DNA from: Treponema sp.
GTDB lineage: Bacteria; Spirochaetota; Spirochaetia; Treponematales; Breznakiellaceae
Reading direction: 5' to 3'
DNA: 35,717 nucleotides
Assembly: GCA_031283575.1 (NCBI GenBank)
Contig: JAITBL010000048.1
Location: forward strand, 1-35,717
The notes beneath the pieces were generated by a model. That model saw only the letters and a list, made by a program, of their open reading frames with translations, searched no databases and had not been told where the DNA came from. Positions within the stretch are counted from its first letter, which is position 1, and the number at the start of each line of letters is the position of its first letter. The translations under genes and the position numbers were made by a program. Of the stretch, positions 1-7,890 are shown one piece after another.

Positions 1-50
1 CCCGCCGCAGAGCAGCGGGGTATCGTCGATCTGCAAGGTATGGATATTAT

Positions 51-123
51 GCGTGTCCATACCCCCAGCAAACAAATCGTTACCGGGTTCAAATCGCCCC
101 AGAGGGGCGGGGTATGGACACGC
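51..123. repeat. Perfect 15-bp inverted repeat GCGTGTCCATACCCC (51-65) / GGGGTATGGACACGC (109-123), enclosing a second hairpin CGCCCC-AGA-GGGGCG (95-109)
   Basis: Read directly from sequence; no coding sequence recognised across it. Confidence 0.75.
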
Positions 124-153
124 TTGCGAATCAAAAAAAAGCGCTTTTTCCTG

Positions 154-182
154 TTGACAATACATCATTGCATTAGTATAAT
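154..182 (+). promoter_or_regulatory. Consensus sigma70-type promoter TTGACA-N17-TATAAT
   Basis: Exact match to both consensus hexamers with a 17-nt spacer, upstream of the lipoprotein gene. Confidence 0.85.
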
Positions 183-197
183 ATTGCAATGATGTAT
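160..197. promoter_or_regulatory. Perfect 13-bp inverted repeat ATACATCATTGCA-N12-TGCAATGATGTAT overlapping the -10 box; candidate operator
   Basis: Read directly from sequence; palindrome is superimposed on the promoter core. Confidence 0.6.
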
Positions 198-342
198 CAT
201 GGTTCTGCCCATGCAGAGCAAGAAAATTACCTTCGCCTCAAAGACGGGTTTGAAAAACTTGACGAAATTAGTCGGGAATTTTTGAACGAATATGTGGATT
301 TGGTGGCGGAACACTTTGTTGCCCAAAGTAAAGGAGAAAACA

Positions 343-804
343 ATGGCAAACAAAAAATGGTGGATGGGAATACCGGTAATGGCGCTGGTATTCGGAATGA
401 CGCTTGTTGGGTGTTCCAGTGATCCCGACACTGATACCAGAGTCCCAAGCAGCTTCCAGAGCGGCAGCGGCGGCGACACGACTATTTTACTTCGTCAAGG
501 CATAAACTTTGATCAGGCTTTTCGTGAAGTCGCCTTTGTCCTTAACCGGCACGGCTTTGATTCGGAGATGATACAGCCGGAGGTTGGTTATATACGAACC
601 CGCTGGATTAATACGTGGAATGATCGAAACATCGCCTCCGACTGGTACAGGGTGCGCATTGTTTGTAACTTCAATCCAAGCCGGACCCAGTTAATCGTAA
701 ACGCCGAGGCGGAATATCTGGATGACGGCGTCTGGAGAAAGGGTTATGACACAAGGGCCGTCGAGACCTTGCGCAACGACCTTAACATGACCGTTGGTAA
801 TTAA
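343..804 (+). CDS. Putative lipoprotein
   Basis: ORF from internal ATG preceded by AAAGGAGAAAAC; signal peptide with lipobox-like LVGC; terminator follows. Confidence 0.75.
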   Translation: MANKKWWMGIPVMALVFGMTLVGCSSDPDTDTRVPSSFQSGSGGDTTILLRQGINFDQAFREVAFVLNRHGFDSEMIQPEVGYIRTRWINTWNDRNIASDWYRVRIVCNFNPSRTQLIVNAEAEYLDDGVWRKGYDTRAVETLRNDLNMTVGN

Positions 805-813
805 GGCGCCCCG

Positions 814-843
814 AAAAAAGCCGTCCTTTCGGACGGCTTTTTA
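814..843 (+). terminator. Intrinsic terminator AAAAAAGCCGTCC-TTTC-GGACGGCTTTTTA
   Basis: GC-rich stem followed by T run; could act bidirectionally. Confidence 0.85.
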
Positions 844-873
844 TACCATAAATCGCACGCGAATGTCCGTGAA

Positions 874-1593
874 CTACAAAAACTTGAGCCCTTTGGCAAG
901 GGCGTCGATAACGGTTTTCCTGGCGTTTTTGTTGTCGGGCCAGTAATCGACGGTGATGTTGAGGAAGTAGTTGTTCTTTACCGGCGTGGTCAGGGTCATG
1001 ACCTTGAAGTTATCCCCGCCGCGGTCAACCAGATAATCCCGCAGTTCAAATTCCCTTCCGGCGAGGGCAAGCTTTTCGGAAGCTTCGAGTCTGTATTCGG
1101 TGTCTTCCTCGCTTTCCAGCCAATACGCCTGGTAGTATTCCATATAGGCGGCAATGTCGCGGAAAGCGGCAAATGACTGGGCGGACACATCAAAACCCAG
1201 ATGATTATCGGCAGTGGAATGCCGCAGATTCGCGAATTCAAGCATCCAGACTGTCGCGTATTCGCCGTAGGAATTTTCGTCGTAGTACAGATCCATCACC
1301 GATTCGCCGGTAATGTCTCCCGCTTCTTCGCTGACGTTTTCGGCGGTAATGGCATAGGTCCACCAGTTTTTGGGGATCGTATAGGAAACGCCCAGGTAAT
1401 CGTTATAGTACGTGGTATTCCTGCCCAGCTTGAGCGCGTTCGCCTCCCGCTCCGAAGCGTCCGAGCCCTCCGAATCCTCCGAGCCGCCCAAAAGGCCGCG
1501 TACTTCATCAACCGCTTTGTCGCAGCCGGCCATGCCAAGAAGCGCCATAACACCGAACAAAACACAGCCTCTGGTAAAAAATCGTTTCATCAT
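874..1593 (-). CDS. Putative lipoprotein
   Basis: MMKRFFTRGCVLFGVMALLGMAGC signal peptide and lipobox; start placed at internal ATG after AAGGA. Confidence 0.75.
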   Translation of the reverse strand: MMKRFFTRGCVLFGVMALLGMAGCDKAVDEVRGLLGGSEDSEGSDASEREANALKLGRNTTYYNDYLGVSYTIPKNWWTYAITAENVSEEAGDITGESVMDLYYDENSYGEYATVWMLEFANLRHSTADNHLGFDVSAQSFAAFRDIAAYMEYYQAYWLESEEDTEYRLEASEKLALAGREFELRDYLVDRGGDNFKVMTLTTPVKNNYFLNITVDYWPDNKNARKTVIDALAKGLKFL

Positions 1594-1732
1594 TCCTTCC
1601 TTGTACTCCTCTGTTTCGGCGGCATTTTGCCTCCACTCAAACCAACGCAACGCTTAAGATAGCGCGCGGCTTGCCGCACGAAGGCTCATTGCCGCTAATT
1701 CGCCGTAATACGGATACGATACTATAACAGAA

Positions 1733-2401
1733 TCAGCGGAATCTATCCACACCCCTGCGCGGACACGAGGGAAGAACGCAGCGTGAACAGAAAGGGCTTG
1801 CGGGGCGGCACAAATTCTGACCGTAGAGAACCAGCAGCGGGTTGATGGGACGCCAGAATTTGCGCGGCAGCAGCCGCCTGAGGATCATTTCGGTTTCTTC
1901 CGGCGTTTGCGAGACAAGCCAGCCGGTGCGGTTGCTGATCCGGTGTACGTGGGTATCGACGCAGATTCCGTCCTTGTGATAGGCCTCGATGATCACGAGA
2001 TTGGCCGTCTTGCGGCCGACTCCCGGGAGGGTAAGAAGGGTGTCCAGATCGTCCGGCACAAGGCCGCCGTGATCCTTAAGGAGCAGGGCGGCGATTTTTT
2101 TAAGGCTGGCCGCCTTGGTGTTATAGAAGCCCGCGGGATAGATCAGCTTTTGAATTTCACTTTCGGTCAGGGCAAGCAGCTTTTTTGGGTCCGGCGCCTT
2201 TGCCAGCAGAGTCCGCGAGGCGGGAAGGGTAACTTCGTCTTTGGTACGCAGCGAGATGATCGTGGAAACTAGAATGGCCCAGGGATCGTTTTGGAACAGC
2301 TCGGCCACCGTGCTTACCGAAGGATCCTTGAGGCCCCCGCGCCATTTCTGAAGGGCCTTAAAGACGGCGTCCCAATCCGGCGTCAGTTTTCGATCAGGCA
2401 T
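1733..2401 (-). CDS. nth: Endonuclease III (DNA glycosylase/AP lyase)
   Basis: [13 protein letters not shown] helix-hairpin-helix, [11 protein letters not shown], and C-terminal Cys cluster [16 protein letters not shown]. Confidence 0.93.
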   Translation of the reverse strand: MPDRKLTPDWDAVFKALQKWRGGLKDPSVSTVAELFQNDPWAILVSTIISLRTKDEVTLPASRTLLAKAPDPKKLLALTESEIQKLIYPAGFYNTKAASLKKIAALLLKDHGGLVPDDLDTLLTLPGVGRKTANLVIIEAYHKDGICVDTHVHRISNRTGWLVSQTPEETEMILRRLLPRKFWRPINPLLVLYGQNLCRPASPFCSRCVLPSCPRRGVDRFR

Positions 2402-2856
2402 ACCGCCTCCGCGGCGACGGCCGCTCCCTCGCCGACGGGGCCGAGTCCCTCTCCGGTTTTTGCCTTGACAAAAACCGCCGAAACGTCGGCGTCCAGCGCC
2501 AGCGCCAGGGCCGCGCGTATCGCTTCGCGGTAGGGAAAGACCATGGGCGCCTGCAGCTCGATAACGCAGTCAAGGTTCGCGACGCGCCAGCCTTCCCGCC
2601 TTACCGCCTCACGGCACTGCCGCAGCAGCGCCATGGAGTCGGCGTCCTTCCAGCGGCTGTCCGTGTCGGGGAAGAACGCGCCGATGTCGCCCAGAGCCGC
2701 CGCCCCCAGGAGGGCGTCGCAGACCGCGTGGGCAAGGACGTCGCCGTCGCTGTGGCCCGTTTCACCTTTCTCAGAAGGAATTAGCACGCCCGCCAGAAGA
2801 AGCGCGCGGCCGGATTCCAGCGCATGCAGATCCTTTCCCAGTCCCACGCGGATCAA
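2383..2856 (-). CDS. ispF: 2-C-methyl-D-erythritol 2,4-cyclodiphosphate synthase
   Basis: [41 protein letters not shown] motifs; TTG start directly abutting the ispD stop. Confidence 0.92.
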   Translation of the reverse strand: MIRVGLGKDLHALESGRALLLAGVLIPSEKGETGHSDGDVLAHAVCDALLGAAALGDIGAFFPDTDSRWKDADSMALLRQCREAVRREGWRVANLDCVIELQAPMVFPYREAIRAALALALDADVSAVFVKAKTGEGLGPVGEGAAVAAEAVCLIEN

Positions 2857-3672
2857 TCAGGCGCCGCCGTTTTTGCCCACGGCAACCGACACGCCGTTTT
2901 CGCCCACAGCAACCGATACGCCGTTTTCACCCACCGCGTTTTCGCCGCCCTTTACCAAAATCGCCAGATCTTCGGGAAAGGTGATCTTGCGGTTCACCTG
3001 GGAACCGGGGACCACGAAGACCGGACCCACAAATTCACCCCATACCTCGGCGTCGTCGGTGTAGACCATGCCGTCAAGTTTTTCCCGTTCCGCCGCCCTG
3101 TCGTGGGCTTTGAGGATCTGGGGAAACGCAAAACCCTGCGGCGTCTGGGCGCCCCCCACCATGACGCGGCGGAGGTGGCGCTGTATGATCCCCGATTTGT
3201 CGATTTCCTTGGGAGTATCGGTGAGGGGAAGCAGGGGAATAGCCGCATGGTGTTTGATTACCGCGTCAATGATCCGGTCTATCAGGGCCGGTTCCACCCA
3301 GGGCCGCGCGCCGTCGTGAATCAGCACGTAGTCGGGCTTGTGGTGGGCAAGCAGCGAAAGGGCGTGGTGAACCGAGGCCCTCCGCGTAGCGCCCCCCTGG
3401 ACAAAGAAAAAACGCGGTTTTGACTTTGGTTTGAGCAGCCGCGCCGGAAGGCTGTCGCGGGCGGCGTATTCGCCCAATTCGGGATCGGCAGGCACGGTGA
3501 TGATCACCGTTTCGACCCGCGAACAGGCGGCAAAGGACAGGGCGGTTTTTCCCAGTACGGTAAGGGGCTTTCCCTCGATGTCGGTGGTGTCGCCCACCAG
3601 ACTGTACTCTTTTTTGACGCCGATACGGCTCGAAACACCCGCTGCGGTGATGACTGCTGCTATATGACTCAT
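2857..3672 (-). CDS. ispD: 2-C-methyl-D-erythritol 4-phosphate cytidylyltransferase with C-terminal repeat extension
   Basis: AVITAAGVSSRIG nucleotidyltransferase motif, HDGARPWV, TPQGF motifs; C-terminus ENGVSVAVG repeats. Confidence 0.9.
   Translation of the reverse strand: MSHIAAVITAAGVSSRIGVKKEYSLVGDTTDIEGKPLTVLGKTALSFAACSRVETVIITVPADPELGEYAARDSLPARLLKPKSKPRFFFVQGGATRRASVHHALSLLAHHKPDYVLIHDGARPWVEPALIDRIIDAVIKHHAAIPLLPLTDTPKEIDKSGIIQRHLRRVMVGGAQTPQGFAFPQILKAHDRAAEREKLDGMVYTDDAEVWGEFVGPVFVVPGSQVNRKITFPEDLAILVKGGENAVGENGVSVAVGENGVSVAVGKNGGA
2875..2928. repeat. Two tandem copies of a 27-bp in-frame repeat (encoding ENGVSVAVG) with partial flanking copies
   Basis: gcccacggcaaccgacacgccgttttc (2875-2901) and gcccacagcaaccgatacgccgttttc (2902-2928). 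Confidence 0.9.
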
Positions 3673-3677
3673 GGCGT

Positions 3678-4175
3678 TTATCTTGATTCCAGCCTGTTAA
3701 AGATCATCGTTTCTACTTCCTCTTTGGCTTTGCGAAGCGAGAAAGAAACTTCGTCCATGAGCAGTTTGAGGGCGGAATCGTATAACTTGCGTTCCAGAAT
3801 GGGCAGTTCTTTGATCTTGCTGCGATGGTACAGTGAACGGACAATAGCGGCTATGTCGGTAACGCTCCCCTTTTTAAGAAGGTCAAGGTTCATCTGATAG
3901 CGGAGCTTCCAGTCCGACGGGATTGGCTCGAATTCCTCGCCGATAAGCTCCAGCGCCCGCAAAGCCTCGTCCCTGGGCACGATGGGCCTGATCCCGAGCT
4001 CCAGCGCCTTGTCCACCGGAACCATAATGGTCATGTCCGACACTTCCAGATAGATGCGGTAATAGGGAATTTTTTCGTTCTTGAATTCTTTTTTTTCGAT
4101 AGACTGAATGATTCCAACCCCCTGGCTGGGGTAGACTACCCGCTGTTCGAGTTGAAAGCTCTTGGACTTGCTCAT
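3678..4175 (-). CDS. CarD/CdnL-TRCF-type RNA polymerase-interacting regulator
   Basis: N-terminal VVYPSQGVGIIQSIEKKEF...YYRIYL and MTIMVPVDKA typical of the CarD_TRCF domain. Confidence 0.88.
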   Translation of the reverse strand: MSKSKSFQLEQRVVYPSQGVGIIQSIEKKEFKNEKIPYYRIYLEVSDMTIMVPVDKALELGIRPIVPRDEALRALELIGEEFEPIPSDWKLRYQMNLDLLKKGSVTDIAAIVRSLYHRSKIKELPILERKLYDSALKLLMDEVSFSLRKAKEEVETMIFNRLESR

Positions 4176-4217
4176 TAAGAATACTATATCACGAAACCGG
4201 CGAAAATAAAAGGGGGG

Positions 4218-5159
4218 TCATTCCAGCAGGGCTTTTGCCGTTGCTTCGCTGGTGATCAGCACGTTAAAAAAGCCCGCCCCGGCCGCGATACGGATGCCTT
4301 CTACCTTTTCCGGGCCCGAGGCCATAAGGCACACCAGGGGAATTTTCCGGAGCTGTTTCAGGGTAATCGCGACGGTCCTTTCGGCAATGTCGCCGGTAAG
4401 TTCCCTGCCGCGCCGGTTAAAAAAGCGCCCGCACATTTCCCCGATATATTCCCCGCGTTTCAGGAAATCAATTTCGTCCCTGTTTAAAAGGTCCGACTGC
4501 AGAAGAAGGGAGTCCCCGGTGTTCAGCGAACCTATGCCGACTATGGCAAGGTCTATTTTGTCAAACAGCGATAAAACCTGCGAAACCACGGGATTTTTTT
4601 TCATCGCGGCGACATCGTTTTTGTCGGCCAAAATCGCCGGGCTGTGTATAATATGGGAAACCGCCCCGATTTGTTTTGAAATGTTCCACACGACCATGTC
4701 CGAATGGATGTTGTAATTGACGGAATTGATTCCCCCCATAAGCGAGACAATCTCTATCGGGTAGTGGGCCTTTTCGGCAAATTCCGTCATCGAGGCGATG
4801 GAACGGCCCCCCGCCGTACCCAGAATGGTTTTTTCCTTTAATTTGCTGCCAAGCCATTCGGCGCAGAGTTTTCCCATGTTCTTTCGCAGCAGCCCGATGG
4901 AGGACTGCGAAGCCACCATAACCTCCTTGAGTTTTAACTTCGAGGCGACGGTTTTCGCCAGATCGAGAAGGCAGCTGTTTTTTGTTTCGGGACGGTGGAT
5001 CGTTATTTCCACAATCCCCGATTCGCGGATTTCCCGGATCATCCGGCTTACGGTCGGGCAGGACACATTCAGCTGTTTCGCTATGGTTTTTTGACTGAGC
5101 CCCTGTTTAAAGTACATTTCCGCCACTTCTATCAGGACGGGCTCGCTGTAATTCATCAA
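4218..5159 (-). CDS. SorC/DeoR-family sugar-binding transcriptional regulator
   Basis: N-terminal HTH (FKQGLSQKTIAKQLNVSCPTVSRMIREIRESGIVEI) and sugar-binding domain; divergent from PTS genes. Confidence 0.88.
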   Translation of the reverse strand: MMNYSEPVLIEVAEMYFKQGLSQKTIAKQLNVSCPTVSRMIREIRESGIVEITIHRPETKNSCLLDLAKTVASKLKLKEVMVASQSSIGLLRKNMGKLCAEWLGSKLKEKTILGTAGGRSIASMTEFAEKAHYPIEIVSLMGGINSVNYNIHSDMVVWNISKQIGAVSHIIHSPAILADKNDVAAMKKNPVVSQVLSLFDKIDLAIVGIGSLNTGDSLLLQSDLLNRDEIDFLKRGEYIGEMCGRFFNRRGRELTGDIAERTVAITLKQLRKIPLVCLMASGPEKVEGIRIAAGAGFFNVLITSEATAKALLE

Positions 5160-5165
5160 TCCTCC

Positions 5166-5245
5166 GGAACTTTTCTCAATAGAGCCTGTTTCAAAACCGT
5201 GCGCGTTAGCGTACAGTCAATTAGTTTTGGAACTTTTCTCAATAG
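5166..5245. repeat. Direct repeat of GGAACTTTTCTCAATAG (5166-5182 and 5229-5245) flanking an imperfect IR GTTTCAAAAC/GTTTTGGAAC (5188-5197/5224-5233)
   Basis: Read directly from sequence; 63-bp periodicity. Confidence 0.75.
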
Positions 5246-5308
5246 TAACGGGCTTTCCGGTAAACGTCAATTATGAAATAAATTTCATGAAATAAATGAA
5301 AAAAACTG

Positions 5309-5337
5309 TTGACAAGCGCTTTGTTCGGGTTTACCAT
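5309..5337 (+). promoter_or_regulatory. Probable promoter TTGACA-N17-TACCAT for the PTS operon
   Basis: Consensus -35, near-consensus -10, preceded by AT-rich palindromes at 5273-5293. Confidence 0.7.
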
Positions 5338-5346
5338 AGAAGAACT

Positions 5347-5886
5347 TTGGGGGAACAGGGGGAAACTATCGCTAACCGAAGCGTCATTTTTTTCGTGATT
5401 TTCGGCCTGCTGGCCCTGCAGATGCTGTTTGGTTATTTTCAGGTCAGGCAGTACCAGAAAGCGGTCCGCAAATGGCTGGGAAAGGGAGTCCTTGGCATTG
5501 GACAGCGGCGGGGCCTTTTGAAGCCCGGCGAAATCCTTATTCTGGTCTATGACCGGAATGAAGACCGTTCGCTGGCCGTTTCGAGCATGAGGGGTTTTAC
5601 CGTTTTTGCCCGCTTCGAGGAAATCCCCGAACTGCGGGGACTGAGCCTCGCGGAGCTGCGCCGGCGCGGTATCGAGCTTGACGGCCGCGAGATGAGTTTT
5701 TACCGCCGCCGCCATCCCTACGATCCTGAACTGCTGACCAAAAAGAAAGGCGCCCTGATCCAGGCCGTCGAGGCGGTGGAACGTTATATACGGCGAAAGG
5801 CCGCCGAAGAAGCGGAAGCGGCGGACGACCGCGGGGAAGACAGAATGGAGTCGCTTGCCAAGGCGGTCGAAGCCGAAAAAAGCTGA
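5347..5886 (+). CDS. gutM: GutM-like glucitol operon activator protein (start uncertain, possibly TTG)
   Basis: Single N-terminal TM segment, FGYFQVRQYQKAVRKWLGKGVLGIGQRRG; immediately upstream of glucitol PTS EIIC. The ATG at 5296 would lie upstream of the predicted -35/-10. Confidence 0.75.
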   Translation: MGEQGETIANRSVIFFVIFGLLALQMLFGYFQVRQYQKAVRKWLGKGVLGIGQRRGLLKPGEILILVYDRNEDRSLAVSSMRGFTVFARFEEIPELRGLSLAELRRRGIELDGREMSFYRRRHPYDPELLTKKKGALIQAVEAVERYIRRKAAEEAEAADDRGEDRMESLAKAVEAEKS

Positions 5887-5988
5887 TTCCGGCATAAGGC
5901 CGTGAATTATATGCTCTGGAAACGCCAAAACAGGCGCCGTTAAGGAGAGGCAGAGAGCGGGCGGAACCGGAGGACAGAAATTTTTTAT

Positions 5989-6534
5989 TTGGAGGATACT
6001 ATGGATTCTTTTTTGAACGGACTTGCCAAAGGGGCCGAGTGGTTTATCAACCTCTTTAACCTTGGCGGTCAAAACTTTATGGGACTGGTCACCGGAATCG
6101 TTCCGACCCTGATCGTCTTAATCACCTTTGTCAACGCCCTTATTTCCATTATCGGTCAGGATCGGGTGGACGGCTTTGCCAGAGGGTGCAGCAAATTCTG
6201 GCTGCTTCGTTATACGGTACTGCCGGTACTTTCCATGTTTATACTTTGTAACCCCATGGCCTATACCTTTGGGCGCTTTCTCGAAGAAAAATATAAACCG
6301 GCTTTCTACGACGCGGCGGTTTCATTCTGTCATCCCATTACGGGGCTCTTTCCCCACGCGAATCCCGGCGAACTTTTTGTATACCTGGGAATCGCCAACG
6401 GCGTTACCGCGCTGGGATACGCGCTGGCGCCTCTGGCGCTCCGCTATTTTCTTGTCGGCGTGATTGTTATTCTTATCCGTGGTCTTGTTACCGAAAGAAT
6501 CACCGTTCTGTTTATGCGCAAGAAGGGGGCCTGA
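5989..6534 (+). CDS. srlA: PTS glucitol/sorbitol-type EIIC component
   Basis: AEWFINLFNLGGQNFMGLVTGIVPTLIVLITFVNALI characteristic of the glucitol EIIC; operon context. Confidence 0.92.
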   Translation: MEDTMDSFLNGLAKGAEWFINLFNLGGQNFMGLVTGIVPTLIVLITFVNALISIIGQDRVDGFARGCSKFWLLRYTVLPVLSMFILCNPMAYTFGRFLEEKYKPAFYDAAVSFCHPITGLFPHANPGELFVYLGIANGVTALGYALAPLALRYFLVGVIVILIRGLVTERITVLFMRKKGA

Positions 6535-6535
6535 G

Positions 6536-7510
6536 ATGGCGTACAAGGCAGTAAAGATTTCCGCCGGCCGCGGCGGGTGGGGCGGACCCCTGGTGATTCA
6601 GCCGACAGCCGAAAAGAACATGATCGTATCGGTTACCGGCGGCGGCATTGACGAAATAACGCGGAAGATCGCCGAAATGACCGGCGCGGAAGCCGCCGAC
6701 GGTTTTACCAAAGGCGTCGCGGAAAACAAAATTGCCGTGGTAGTTATTGACTGCGGCGGCACGGCCCGCTGCGGGGTCTACCCCAAAAAACGTATCCCCA
6801 CGGTCAATCTGATGGCGACGGGGCCTTCGGGTCCCCTGGCAAAATTTATCACCGAGGACATTTATGTTTCCGGCGTCAAGGCGGGGGATCTGAGCTTTGC
6901 CGACGGCAGCGAAGCGGTTACGGTTGCGGGAACAGGAGGAAGCGAAGTGAGTTCAGACAATTCCGCCGACAGCGGCGGCGCGGGACAGGGTATTTTTGTC
7001 CGTATCGGCAAAGGCGTAGGCGTTTTTGTCGGGAAATTTTTCCAGGCCGGACGCGATACCATCGATATGGTGATCAGGCATATCCTGCCCTTTATGGCTT
7101 TTATTTCGGTTATCATCGGTATCATTAACGGAACCGGTCTTGGCGCCATCATCTCCAAGGGCGTGGCGCCGCTGGCGGGATCGCTGCCTGGCATGCTGGT
7201 ACTGTCGATCATCTGCGCTATTCCCTTTGTCTCTCCGGTCATCGGGCCGGGCGCCGTTATCGCCCAGGTCGTCGGGGTACTGGTAGGCGAGCAGATCGCC
7301 AGCGGGGCGATTAAGCCCTCGATGGCGCTTCCCGCGCTTTTTGCGATTGACGCCCAGGTCGGCGGCGACTTTGTGCCGGTAGGCCTTGCCCTTGGCGAAG
7401 CGGAGCCCGAAACCGTTACCGCGGGCGTTCCGGCCGTTCTCTTCTCCCGTTTGATTACGGGGCCGATTGCGGTCGTCATTGCCTGGGCTTTCAGCCTTGG
7501 TCTTTATTAA
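6536..7510 (+). CDS. srlE: PTS glucitol/sorbitol-type EIIB (EIIBC) component
   Basis: MAYKAVKISAGRGGWGGPLVIQP..., cytosolic EIIB region with Cys motif VVVIDCGGTARCGVYPKK, then TM region. Confidence 0.92.
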   Translation: MAYKAVKISAGRGGWGGPLVIQPTAEKNMIVSVTGGGIDEITRKIAEMTGAEAADGFTKGVAENKIAVVVIDCGGTARCGVYPKKRIPTVNLMATGPSGPLAKFITEDIYVSGVKAGDLSFADGSEAVTVAGTGGSEVSSDNSADSGGAGQGIFVRIGKGVGVFVGKFFQAGRDTIDMVIRHILPFMAFISVIIGIINGTGLGAIISKGVAPLAGSLPGMLVLSIICAIPFVSPVIGPGAVIAQVVGVLVGEQIASGAIKPSMALPALFAIDAQVGGDFVPVGLALGEAEPETVTAGVPAVLFSRLITGPIAVVIAWAFSLGLY

Positions 7511-7519
7511 GATACGGCG

Positions 7520-7879
7520 ATGAGTTACCGGACCGTAATTACCGGCCTGGGTGAAACATACGCCGAGATCTTTGAGCAGGGTATGGTGGTGGTGTTTAAC
7601 GATAACGCCCCGGGAGAACTGGCGGAGTTGTCGGCCCTCCATACCCCCGCAAAACTTGAGCGGGATGTTAAACCCGGAGACGAGGTTGTATTGGGAGACA
7701 AACGGTATACCGTAACGGCGGTGGGCGCCGAGGCAAATTATACTCTGGGAAAAATGGGCCACTGCACCTTTGTGTTCACCGGAACGGCAAAGGCGGAACT
7801 TGACGGTCATATCGTACTGAAAGGAGACGGATTGCCCAATCTTAAAAAAGGTTCTCTTTTCGAGGTTATTTTTAAGTAG
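7520..7879 (+). CDS. srlB: PTS glucitol/sorbitol-type EIIA component
   Basis: Small EIIA-Gut-like protein (VVVFNDNAPGELAELSALH; YTLGKMGHCTFVFTG) in operon. Confidence 0.9.
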   Translation: MSYRTVITGLGETYAEIFEQGMVVVFNDNAPGELAELSALHTPAKLERDVKPGDEVVLGDKRYTVTAVGAEANYTLGKMGHCTFVFTGTAKAELDGHIVLKGDGLPNLKKGSLFEVIFK

Positions 7880-7890
7880 GAAGGTTTTAA

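Noticed and set aside
5239-6072. 277-aa minus-strand ORF opposite gutM and EIIC
   Set aside because: Antisense to a well-supported operon; composition lacks domain features
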